In this document: positions 31,543 through 42,042 of the stretch, piece after piece
How the letters are laid out: the number at the start of each line of letters is the position of its first letter
Numbering within the stretch: the stretch's first letter is position 1
DNA from: Sesamum alatum
Lineage: Eukaryota; Streptophyta; Magnoliopsida; Lamiales; Pedaliaceae
NCBI GenBank assembly: GCA_034509735.1
Contig: JACGWO010000003.1
Location: 1,488,001-1,552,000 of the forward strand
Length of the DNA: 64,000 bases
Direction: 5' to 3'
The notes under the pieces: model-generated
Seen by the model: the letters and a program-made list of their open reading frames with translations, nothing else
The model's database searches: none
Told to the model about the DNA's origin: nothing
Program-made: the position numbers and the translations under genes

Positions 31543-31995
31543 AAAAAAAAAAAATAACGTTGAAAAATGGTTTGTAATCAACATATGGCTTATATAGTTT
31601 GAGTAATATTGTTATGCATTTTTAAAAAGGGAAAAAAGAAAATTAAACACAGTCAGGCCATATTATGGGATACAGGCGTGTTCTTCAGACGAGTATATTT
31701 TGCATCCAAATCAAGAGTTACATGTCCAAGTTGTATTGCTCAACACTATTGTGTTCTTCAATATAAAATTTCAACGTGCAAACAGACCATAACGTGCCTA
31801 AGACGTCTTCCACCTCCAAGATTGTGGTTTAGTATCAAACATGTTTTTACCATAATATTTCTGAAATCGTAATTTTTGTACAAACTTTCCAATTGTTCAA
31901 GGTATGAGTCAGACGTTTTCAAAGAGGAAAAATTATTTTAGTTGAAACTTGTTAATCACATACATCATTTATCATAACAATTAGTTCATATACAA
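31543..31995. other. AT-rich intergenic DNA
   Basis: Nothing recognisable. A short open reading near 31609-31872 has no family resemblance and atypical composition. Confidence 0.4.
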
Positions 31996-33226
31996 CATCT
32001 ACTTTCCTCATCCTCAATTTTGGTCCCTCAATTTGACAATTTTTGTCAAATTTAGTGTGGAGATAAGTTTGGTAACTTTAACAGGAGCCCCAAGTAAAAC
32101 GCATTTGAGGCCAGCTTTGGAGGAAAAGTAGGCCATTCTTCCTGTCTTTGTGACCAGTATTTGGCTTATATTTGTGAAATGACCACTTCCTCATTTTTTT
32201 TTTCAAGTTTCTTCACTGATTTTTTTTTCTTTATTTTGTGAAGCCGCAAAGAAACAAAAAAAAATAAAAATGAACGCAACCTCTTCCAACAAGTTTACAA
32301 AATCATGGAATAATTCAAGAGACAATACCATTTGATTGTCTCTTGAATTATTTCATGATTTTATAGACTTGTTAGAGATTTTGCACTCATTTATTTATTG
32401 TTTTATTTTTTATCCAGTCAAAAATGCACCAAAATCAGGAAAAAATAAGCATAAAAGCCTAAAGAAATGATTTTCTGCCATTTGATTGTCTCTTGAATTA
32501 TTCCATGATTTTATAGATTTGTTGGAAGAGGGTGCGCTTATTTTTATGCAGCTAAAATCAGGGAAAGATCAGCCAAAAAAAAGTCTGAAGAAATGCAGTT
32601 TGTGTCATTTTGATTTTCTCTTGAATTATTCCATAATTTTGTAGACTTTTTTGAATGATTGAATTCATTTAGTTTTTTTTTTTTTTTGGCATCCAAAGTG
32701 CACCATAATCAAGGAAAATCAGTCAAAAAAAAAACCCTACCAAAATGAAAAAATAACCATTTTATAATATACTTGCCTTCGTGGCACGCCGTTTCTGCGT
32801 ACATATAATAAATAATTTTTTATACTTTAAAATATATTATAAATAATAGTAAAATATATAAACTAACACATCACAATAAAAAAAAAAAGAAAAACCTAAT
32901 TTATCAATTAATATAAAAATATAGAAACTTGAATAAAGTAGTTATCATATCAATTGAGAATTATTTTTGGCATTACAAAAAAATGGTGCGACGATATCAT
33001 TAACTATTTGTAAGTAAAAAGAGAATTTCTTTTATATAATAGTATAGAAGTATAGATAAACCAACTACTGGTCACAAGAGCGGAAAAAATGGCCTACTTT
33101 CCGTACCAAACTGGCCTCACCCGTGTTTCATGTGAGGCTGACATCGAGTTTGATGGCCAAACTAATGTCAAGACTGAATTTGCCAAAAATCGTCAACTTT
33201 AGGGAGCAAAATCAAGGATGAGAAAC
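31996..33226. mobile_element. ~1.2-kb element with imperfect terminal inverted repeats
   Basis: Arms of about 170 bp at 31996-32170 and 33055-33226 are inverted copies. Shared words include CTCATCCT, ATTTTTGTCAAATTTA / ATTTTTGGCAAATTCA, TTTGAGGCCAG / GTGAGGCCAG, AAGTAGGCCATT and TGTGACCAGTA. Between them a unit of about 140 bp starting TTTGATTGTCTCTTGAATTATT is repeated about three times (32330, 32479, 32611), with one partial inverted copy before it at about 32290. No protein is encoded. Confidence 0.72.
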
Positions 33227-33926
33227 ATTAGGGATCGAAATCAAATTAGCATCTATATATAGAGATGAAAAAAAAAAATAAAAAAATAAACCCCTACTTA
33301 GTACCCGGTGTGCATTTCTTGCCCATCTCATTATATCTTCCACACCACAAACACAATTCAAATATACAAAACTAGCAACGAAAACATCTTCATATATTTT
33401 TGTGCTTTTTGGACCTTCTGCAAACCATTATCCAATTTTTCTCACATTCCTCAGTAGGGAATGAATAATTTGCATAGCAGGTTCACACATCGGTGCGAAA
33501 CTTTAAATGAAAACATCTATTCTACATTAATATGAAAAATAAAGAAAAAACAACTTACGATATATTTTTCAAATAAAGAATCAAAATCTGGTTACATTTT
33601 CGGTGAAAATGATCAATGGACCATTATAACACAAAAACTGAAGTTTAAGAATATTAAAATTAAAAATAAATTTGATGGACTAAAATAATTTTAAACATGA
33701 ATTTAAAAAGGGATAAATACATAAAACCTCCTGTGTTATGTAAAATTGGCTGAATCCCCTCCACCGGCGGCGTTTGTTCCCTTTAACGGCGTAAAAATTT
33801 TGAGTCTTTTACCCTTTATATCTTTTATGTTAACAACTGTTGATCTTCAATGTAAAAAATGAATGATCTATATTGTATTAATTATATAAATATATTTTTT
33901 ATTTTATAATATATATAATTATATAA
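33227..33926. other. AT-rich intergenic DNA
   Basis: No gene. At 33712-33812 there is a lone arm (AAACCTCCTGTGTTATGTAA) of the same style as the foldback elements nearby, without its partner. Confidence 0.4.
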
Positions 33927-34425
33927 GGGTTAATTACATTTAGACCCCCTCTGAGAACGTATAATTACACTTTCCCCCAAAAAGTTTTAAAATTATACTT
34001 ACACCCTCTCCAAAAATTCTCTGTTTACACCTGGCCCCCATCCGTTAGAATTTGGGCGAAAAAATGTTCATTTCAACAAAAATAATTACATAAATTTTCA
34101 ATTGTACCTCTCATTTAACATTCTCGTGCAATAATTTTGTACTTATAAGGAAAAAAATATAATAATATTGGCCTCACTCCATACATATACGTTACACTTA
34201 TCCTCTTATAAGTACAAAAATATACATGAGAATGTTAAATGGTGGGAAAAATTAAAAATTTGTCTAATTATTTTTGTTGACGTGAACATTTTTCGTCCAC
34301 ACTCTAACGGATGGGGGTCAGGTGTAAACAAATAATTTTCGGAGGGGTGTAAGTGTAATTTCAAAACTTTTTTAGGGGAAAGTGTAATTATACATTCTCA
34401 GAGGGGGTGTAAGTGTAATTAACCC
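33927..34425. mobile_element. Mutator-type foldback MITE (499 bp) with 9-bp duplication
   Basis: Long inverted arms run from GGGTTAATTACATTTAGACC at the left to the matching end at 34425. They pass through the CACTTTCCCCC and CATCCGTTAGA words on both sides and meet near CTTATAAG words around 34145-34205. It is flanked by perfect 9-bp duplications ATTATATAA (33918-33926 and 34426-34434), the length typical of Mutator-superfamily insertions. Confidence 0.9.
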
Positions 34426-34439
34426 ATTATATAAATGAT

Positions 34440-34720
34440 AGATATAGTGTATATATATACATATGAACAAGGAGGTGATGGACGACCGCCACCTCTGAGA
34501 CTTCGATCGACCGTTGCCGCCCACCCTCTAGGTGATGGCGACATTGCACAGACTGCTCTAGGCGACGTTGCAGTCGCCCAACCATAAAAGGGGGCGACAA
34601 CCTTTTTTCTTTGGACATCGAGTTGCAAAAGGTGTCGCCCCCTTTTTTTCTCTAAGCGAGCGGTCGCCTAGACTCGCCCACGATTTGGGTGACTATCGCC
34701 CAGAAAAGGGGTGTTGCCAT
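34440..34720. other. GCGAC-rich patch, left part
   Basis: A GC-rich island has recurring GGCGAC / GTCGCC / CGCCCA words, for example around GGGGGCGACAACC and its inverted partner GGTGTCGCCCCC at 34595-34650, which can form a hairpin. It continues at 36966-37125 beyond solo LTR S2. No supported gene: the open minus-strand readings here lack any known motif. Confidence 0.5.
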
Positions 34721-36960
34721 TGAAAGAATCGGGTACGGCCTGGGAACGCAACGGAAGCGTAAAAACGTTAATTTAAGACATAATTTAAATTGGATTCAAA
34801 GGGGTGTTCCCTTTGAAGTTCCCGGGCGTTCGGTGTTTTGTCAAAGCACAAACAACAAAATAAAACATGCAGGACATGTGGCTTAAAAGGAGAAAAACAA
34901 ATTGCACAAAATGTAAAAGGAAACCAACCTTTATCCGTTTATGTAGAACGTGTTTGTGCGTTGTTCCTTTCTTTTCCTTCTTCGTTCGTCCACTTGAGAG
35001 CTCAACGTAGAACTCCTCTAATGTGATCCACACCACACTATGGATTTATTTCTACTCTATTGCTAGATAGAAAATAGAAACAAAGAAGAAGAAACAATTC
35101 CAAAGAAAGCACTATCGATTAGTGTACCTTGGAATGTTTTTGTTCAATCTTCTCTAAAAAGTATGAACACTAAAAGAGAGAATTTTCAGAGAGTATTTTG
35201 GCCTAAAAACTCCAGCAAAAATGAAGCAAGTGATATCAATTGTGTCTAGCAAAGTAGTTTTGTGTATATGGAATGTAGTGTTCAAAAAAAACCACCTACA
35301 CAAGTAACCTCCAAGGCAACTTCCACATACACACACTTCTAGCATATCCACTACACATGATAGCAAAGAAAAACCACCCACAAAAGGGCAAAAAATTCGT
35401 GCACATCATGTACATATATGGAAGAGTTGAAACTCTTCCTTAACTAGCTTCAACTTGCATGAAAAAATGGACTTGGACCCTTATGTTTTGGACTTGTATT
35501 TAATCAAATTAAATAAAGTCCAAACATATATCCATTGGGCATTAATTAATCTAATTAATTTCAATCCAATTGAAGCCCAATTATTTATTTAATCCAATTA
35601 AATAAACATAAGTCCAAATCAAGAATAATTGATCCAATCAACTATTCTAGCCAAAACCCGATAAATTAATCCAATTAATTCAAAGGTTCTTAGTCCAAAA
35701 AATTAACTAATCCAATTAATTAATTCTTGGACCATCCATCAAATGGATTTCTCAATAAATGATCCAATCATTTATTTTCTCTCTTGAATAAATTTAATCC
35801 GATTAAATTTATTCGCTTTCTTCTAGAATTAATTCCAAATTAATTCCGCCAAATCCAAAGTGATTTGTGTGTGACTCATTAGGTTCACCCTCAGCTAGAC
35901 TTGGGCTTGTGTCCAACACAATAGATCAATTAAAACCAATTTAATTAATTGTTTTTCGATTAACCATTAATCGAAAAAACGCCCGTCACCATGGGTGGCC
36001 GTCTAGCAACGGTCCATGGCACTAGAGACTAGGTGAATGTTGGCGTGAACATTTAGGCTCCCGAGTTCCATACGAGTACGGTCCTTCCATCATCCGTCTC
36101 CCGGTCTAAGTCTAAGGCATGGAATTGGACGTCGGTTCCCATCCTGGACAAGACAACTATGCTCAGTAACTCGAGGCACGTTTACTCTATCGATCGACGT
36201 GGGAAACCATTCCCTACTCGACCAATCGCTGTGGCCACAGACTTATAAGAGTTTAAACTGTCTCAGAGCGCATAGGAGACTCGACTGTCATATACTGACA
36301 GGTGACGGATCCTATCTTGGAATCCACCGTCCTCAATACATATTCCGACTGCACTGTATAAGGCTTATGATGAACGTATCCCAGATACAGACATCCCTTG
36401 CCAGATGCTAGATACAACCATCATATGCATGTGACTGCCATGATTCCTCAAGTCCGAGGACTAATCTCGTACTATCGGAGCCGGGAATGCCAGTCATACC
36501 GACCAAGCCTCCAAGGCTTCCATATGACGATTCCCGCGAGTCAGTTCAGTCAGCTGACATCCTTGTCAACTAACCCACTTAATATTGCATAGACGTCCAA
36601 CGTCTGTCGCCGATGAAACACGGCACTCATCCAATGAATGCAATCCTTAGTGCAAGTCTGTATAGGACTCTTGATGCCCTGTCTCAAGGTCCTCGACTTG
36701 GAACATTTCAGACCTAACCCTCAGAAGTTGGTTTCATAGCTGCCATCCAATGCGCAACCCAACTACATGGGTTGTTGGTTTGGCCTGTGGGCTTTGTTGT
36801 GATGTTAATGGAATAAACAAAATAGCGAGCACAACAAATGGAACTGCCAAACATGAATACTCACTTTATTCATATAAGAATATTACAATTACAATGACAT
36901 TGTCAGAAATAGATTACATCAAGGCCAATCTAATTGGCTTTCCGGTCACCTATTCTAACA
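34721..36960 (-). mobile_element. Solo LTR S2 (2240 bp)
   Basis: It begins TGAAAGAATCGGGTACGG and ends CACCTATTCTAACA, and is flanked by a perfect 5-bp duplication GCCAT (34716-34720 and 36961-36965). It is the same subfamily as the Copia-C LTRs. No internal region is present. Removal rejoins the two halves of the GCGAC-rich patch. Confidence 0.93.
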
Positions 36961-36965
36961 GCCAT

Positions 36966-37165
36966 GGCTTGGATCTCGACGACGGCAACGCCCCACTGGA
37001 TCTGGGCGACTATCGCCCAGAGATATAAAGGGGAGTCGTCATCGCCCAGATTTAGGCGACGACGACGCCCCTTCTCTGGGCGACGACGACGCCCCTTCTC
37101 TGGGCGACGACGACTCGCCCTAGTTATTATGATGTGTGGCGGTTGGCAGCAAGGGGAAGGGGAGA
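36966..37165. repeat. GCGAC-rich patch, right part, with 24-bp tandem repeat
   Basis: At about 37056-37115 a 24-bp unit (GACGACGACGCCCCTTCTCT plus GGGC) is repeated about two and a half times. The surrounding sequence repeats GGCGAC and CGCCCAGA. It continues the patch at 34440-34720. Function unknown; it may be part of an unidentified repeat. Confidence 0.6.
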
Positions 37166-38443
37166 ACCACATAAGATCAAAAGAAGAAAATAATATTCTT
37201 TTATATTTTTAAAATATTTTTCTAGACTTTAAAATTGAATAAAAAATATCTTTTTTAATTTAGATATATATATAATGATAATTTTTAATTAAAATATTAT
37301 TATGGTAAATGATATATCTTAAAACAATTTGAGATTTTATTTGTACTTTGATATTTAATTAGTATATTACATAAATAAATATAACTTATTAATATATTTA
37401 AACTACATATTAATTTAAATTTAATTAGTAATATATAATTATTACCTAACACTAAATTACAAGCTTCTGTTTTTTTTTTCTTTCTTGTGAGAAAGTGTTA
37501 TATTGATCGAAGTGGATATTTTTGTCATTTTGGCCAAAAGGAGTGTATTTTTCTCATTTTTCATCATATTTATTGTAAAAGTTGAGACGAAAAACATCTA
37601 TATTCACACACCAGGAACGTGTAATATATTCTTCGTTTATTATTGATAGAAAAGAGTTTTTTTTTTCTTTTCCAGGTTTTATATAACACAAGAGGTTATG
37701 TAATTTTTCCATTAAAAAAAACCAACTACAGATTAGTATAGAACTCTTAATGATTATCTCGATAAACCCCCTCCCATAGTATACTAACCTAAGAAGAAGT
37801 CACATCTCAGCTGCTTCCCAAAAATGGAAATGTCCAAAAGCACAAGACATTGCACAATTGTCTTCATGCTATCATTATTAGTAGTACCATCACTTTTCAA
37901 TTACGAAAATGATTGTCGAATCCATCTTATCTATCACATTGGACACATTCACTCTTTCACAAAGTTTTGTTTAGTAGTGTTGGAAGTAACTTTAATGACC
38001 CAACTTAATATTCTTATCCTCATAATTATTTTTTTCTAAGTAATAGTGACTCCACAATTGCAATTATTCTTTTACAATTTGTCTAGCTACGAATATTTTT
38101 ATAGGATAAGGATTATTAGTGTCGTTAATCATATATGTTTCAAATAGTTCTTCATAATTTGCTTTTCTTGGGATAAAATGGGAAAACCATAATAATAAAG
38201 TATTGTGTTTGGATTTTTTTGAGAAAAAATATGATAATTGGTCGTGTAAACATTTAATCGCTGTCTAAGTGGTGGAGCAACTTATAACGACTTGGGGTAA
38301 TTAGATATCATGAATTTTTTTCTTATTGGATACTTGTACTATTTAAGATTATAAATCAATTTACTTCGAGTAGTTTAGTCGCACAATCAGCTAATCATAT
38401 TGCAAGTGTTATATATTGTAATTGATATATAATTAGATAAATT
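37166..38443. other. AT-rich intergenic DNA
   Basis: Nothing certain apart from the weak small-peptide candidate at 37824, listed separately. Confidence 0.4.
37824..38039 (+). CDS. Possible small secreted peptide or exon remnant
   Basis: A 71-residue reading starts MEMSKSTRHCTIVFMLSLLV. The charged start followed by a hydrophobic core resembles signal peptides of small plant secreted, defensin-like peptides, whose genes often have a first exon of this type. The rest (from about residue 26) has only a few Cys and no recognisable spacing, then ends in a hydrophobic tail, so no mature peptide can be assigned. It may be a decayed exon or a chance reading. Confidence 0.18.
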   Translation: MEMSKSTRHCTIVFMLSLLVVPSLFNYENDCRIHLIYHIGHIHSFTKFCLVVLEVTLMTQLNILILIIIFF

Positions 38444-38735
38444 TACTTCTTGTCCATTAAATTATTAGTCACTAAATTACTTTTGGTACTTCTTATTTCG
38501 ACCTCATCAATTTTAGTCCCCAAGTTTCTTAAAATGATCAAAGTTAGGCTTGATCGTTGGTTGATCGTCGAAACTAACAGAGGGACCTTTTTTTATCAAT
38601 TAACAATAAGGACCAACTTTGATTAATATTTTAGAAAATTTTGAGAACCAAAATTGATGTGGTCAGAACATGAGGTATCAGAATTGACTGAATGACTATC
38701 TTAAGGGACTCAAAATGAAATTATATAATTTATTT
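38444..38735. mobile_element. Decayed foldback element
   Basis: Inverted arms share CCTCATCAATTTTAGTCCCCA-like and AAAGTTGGTCCTTATT-like words, one half near 38505-38550 and the other near 38600-38665. Many mismatches; edges approximate. Confidence 0.5.
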
Positions 38736-39797
38736 TTCTTTTTAAAGGTTGATTGATCTGATTATACTGTTGGTTCCTCCCCTTCATCGGGTGGTTCGTG
38801 GACGTGGCTTGCTAGCTCGAGCATACTTAGGCGTGCTTGATGTTGTTTGGTACTTTTTTCCAGGCCATCTTATTTGATAGAATAAATTAAATAAATTCAT
38901 TGAGATACTTCTATTGAAAAAACAAATGTCGAATAAAAAGTAAATAATTAATTTTAATTTCATATGTTAAAACTTTAAATACACATCATGTGTGACATCA
39001 CAATTAAGTATTTATATATATATATATATGCGAAGCCAGCAACTTGACTTACTCTCTATCAAAATTTAATTAATTAATTTAGTAAATAAAAATATTAAAA
39101 TTCATAAAAAAAATAAATTACTATGATAATCGTTGCAAATTAAATACATACAATAATATAAAAATAATTAATTCTTATAATTATTACTCCAATAATGAGG
39201 GGTGGTTTGAAATCTACGAGTAACAAGTTTTTCGGTCTCCAAATAATAAATTTATCTACCTTCGTGAAAATTAAAACTTACATAAAATTTAAAAAAATCA
39301 TAATCAATTTTTATATTTAAGCTTTTTTATTTTTTTCTCAAAGATTTAAATAAAAAGTTATCAAATAAAATAATAAACAATTAATATAAATTTTTGATAA
39401 ATAAAAATGAATTACACAACTATCAAAATAAATAAGTTGGTTGGAAATCAAAATACATAAATTGAAAATCAATAGTAGAAAATATAAAAGCAAGAAGAAT
39501 TTTGAAAAATCATAACCTAGTGTTGAAAAAATCACAAGATCGAGCAAAATTTTCTTCTTGGTTAAGTGAAACCCTGAGTTATAACTAGTAGAGAGAGACT
39601 AAAAAAAACTAGTAGAGAGAAAAAAAAAGTAGGGATCTTGAAGAAAATATTTTTTAAATAAATTAATGTGAATTTTGATTATATTTTTTTTTAATGAGCA
39701 AGACAAATTTAGGCCTAAGGCTTAATAGACTAATAGCCGTAGTCGAGGCCAAGCTAGCCTTGTCGGCTGCTAGGGCTCGACAGGGCCTCCCTCCGCC

Positions 39798-39836
<39 letters not shown>
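38736..39836. other. AT-rich intergenic DNA with microsatellite
   Basis: No gene. It contains an (AT)n tract at about 39801-39833 and a shorter one at 39014-39029, with low-complexity AT sequence between. Confidence 0.5.
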
Positions 39837-40286
39837 GGGTAACTACAGTCACCTCCTATGAGGTTTAAAATAGTTACAAATACCTTTTTATTGTTGAGAA
39901 AATTATAAATACTCCCCGATTTTAACGTCTATTTACCAACAAGCTCATCTCGTTAGCATCCATTAGGTCTCCATCCAATTTTTGTGATAAGCTGGCCAAA
40001 ATGCTCGTTTGGATTATAAATTATTATATATTTTTAGAATTTTCTAAAATATTTTTAATATACCCTATGAATTATTCACTTTACCCACTCTCAATTTTTT
40101 TTTATATTTTCTTAGACATTCTTTTTTTTAAAAAAAGAAATATTCAATAGGGGTAAATTAATAATTTCTACCTCACCATCTACGTACATAATTATTTCCA
40201 TTTGAGGAGGGTACTTATAATTTCTCGACAATGAAGAGGTACTCATAATTATGCCAAATTTCAAGTGAGACAGTTGTAACTTACCC
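39837..40286. mobile_element. Foldback MITE (450 bp)
   Basis: The left arm starts GGGTAACTACAGTCACCTCC and the right arm, read on the other strand, GGGTAAGTTACAACTGTCTC. Both continue through TTATTGTTGAGAAAATTATAA-like and TTCTCGACAATGAAG-like partners. The matching is imperfect and no clear duplication was found. Similar in style to the elements at 33927 and 41306. Confidence 0.7.
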
Positions 40287-41305
40287 ATTATATTTTACAC
40301 ATCCATATATTGTATATATTTTATAAGACATTTATGAAAATATTAGTGCCCTTGCAAAAAGCAATGAACTTGTATTGGTGATTGTATTGTTCTTCTTTTT
40401 TCTTACGGTAGACTATTACTTTTTGGGGGCTAAAAAGACCTTTAACCTTAATAAAGACATATTAAGAGAGAAAAACTAAATTCAATATATCTTATTTACT
40501 ATTTTATTAAATCGTGTTAATAATTTTTTACTTTTTAATTTTTAGATTTTTAATTATATTCACTTTCTAAAAATACTAAAAAATAATTTATTTAAATTAT
40601 AATTTTGACACTACATCTAAAGCGTGTTCACCACGCCATTAAAATTCATTTATTATCAAAGACATTTTTTTTTCTGTTGACATCAATTTTCTTTTTAATA
40701 TGATTTTTATTTTATTTAATCTTCATTCTCATCTTTCATGATCTTTACATTAAAAAAACATAAATCCGTACAATCTCTTCACCTTTAATTAATTGAAATT
40801 ATTCAAATATTGTGTATGCTTTGCTCGTATAGATCTTCTATTACACTTTGACATAATATTGATGTCACACTAATACATAATTAACACACGTGTCTCATTT
40901 AGAAACTTAAAAAATATAATTAAATTAATTGTAAGTTAAAAGTGGGATTATACAACACTAACAAGTTGATGCTCATAATACAACATTGATTCAATCAATA
41001 TGTCGATATAGATAAGAACAAAAATAAATTATAATAATTCACATAAAGTGAAATAAATATTCACATATTCGGTAGGACTCGAATCAATCACTTTCAATTC
41101 ATGCAAGAGAGCTTAACATTAACCAGATTAAAACATTATTGATCACACACAAGTTGGTATAAGATCATAATAAGATAAAAGATCCTTCACTTATTTCATA
41201 GAGTAATATATAACTCGAAGCCTATTAAATTATTATCCCTAAAAATTTAATCCTGTATTCTTTAAAAAAATATATATAATATATTACTCAATATACTTAA
41301 ATTTA
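40287..41305. other. AT-rich intergenic DNA
   Basis: No gene, RNA or clear repeat recognised. Confidence 0.45.
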
Positions 41306-41564
41306 GGGTAAATTGCATTGACACCCCATGAGATTAGGTCAAGTTACATAAATACCCTCTGTCTTTTGTGAAATTCTACTGACATCTTTGGGGAGTGTTA
41401 GTGTAATATTTTTCAAAGCGTGTTTGTGAAAGCCTTGCCTTTAAATATGGGTGTAATTGTAATTATACCTATAACCTTAGGGGATGTAACTGTAATTTAA
41501 AAAAAAAATAGAGAGTATTTGTGGATTTTTACCTAATTCCAAGGGGAAACAATGTAATTTACAC
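41306..41564. mobile_element. Foldback MITE (259 bp) about 480 bp upstream of the transporter gene
   Basis: The ends GGGTAAATTGCATTGACACC and, on the opposite strand, GTGTAAATTACATTGTTTCC are inverted copies. The flanks TTAAATTTA (41297-41305) and TTAAACTTA (41565-41573) match at 8 of 9 bases, again a Mutator-length duplication. No coding capacity. Confidence 0.7.
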
Positions 41565-41855
41565 TTAAACTTAAAAATTAATTTATTACATTATTTTATA
41601 TATTAAAATTTAAAATTAAGTCATATAAATCAATAATTCAAGAATCTTGGTGTGGAAATAGAAAAATTGGGTATTTGGAACACAAAACTTTATCCAATCT
41701 AATATTTATCCCCTCCTCTCTATGAAAAGTGTTTATGGGGAGGCCCAAAAGCAGCCCTCAAAAGTTTCGGTTCCTTCCATAAACTAAGTGGCCGTTTGTT
41801 TTTCTCTCTCTCCGATTATCTCCAACTCACATTTCATTCGCACCACCCTCGCACT

Positions 41856-41893
41856 TTTCCCCCACCCCCCACCCCACCCCACCCCCACCCCCC
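41856..41893 (+). repeat. C-rich CACCCC tract in the transporter promoter
   Basis: Nearly pure C with scattered A (repeats of CACCCC) just upstream of the TATA box. It may form a polypyrimidine structure. Regulatory meaning is not shown by the sequence. Confidence 0.7.
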
Positions 41894-41913
41894 TTCTCTG
41901 CACGCTTGCACGC

Positions 41914-41921
41914 ATATATAA
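41914..41921 (+). promoter_or_regulatory. TATA box of the amino acid transporter gene
   Basis: ATATATAAG lies here, about 125 bases before the ATG at 42043. This allows a transcript start near 41945 and a 5' leader of roughly 100 bases. CT-rich sequence upstream (41800-41830) is also common in plant promoters. Confidence 0.6.
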
Positions 41922-42042
41922 GCGCACACATCCCTCATTCTTGCTCGCCCACATCCTCATCTGTTGTGCACATACATACATTTGTTCACACCAAAGGCAC
42001 AGAGGAAGAAAGAGAGGTGGGCAGATACAGAAGAGCGTAGTG

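Noticed and set aside
41788..42042. 85-residue N-terminal extension of the transporter reading, starting at an upstream in-frame ATG.
   Set aside because: It covers the C-rich tract and TATA box, has the composition of untranslated plant promoter sequence, and family members start at MGS-type ends equal to 42043.
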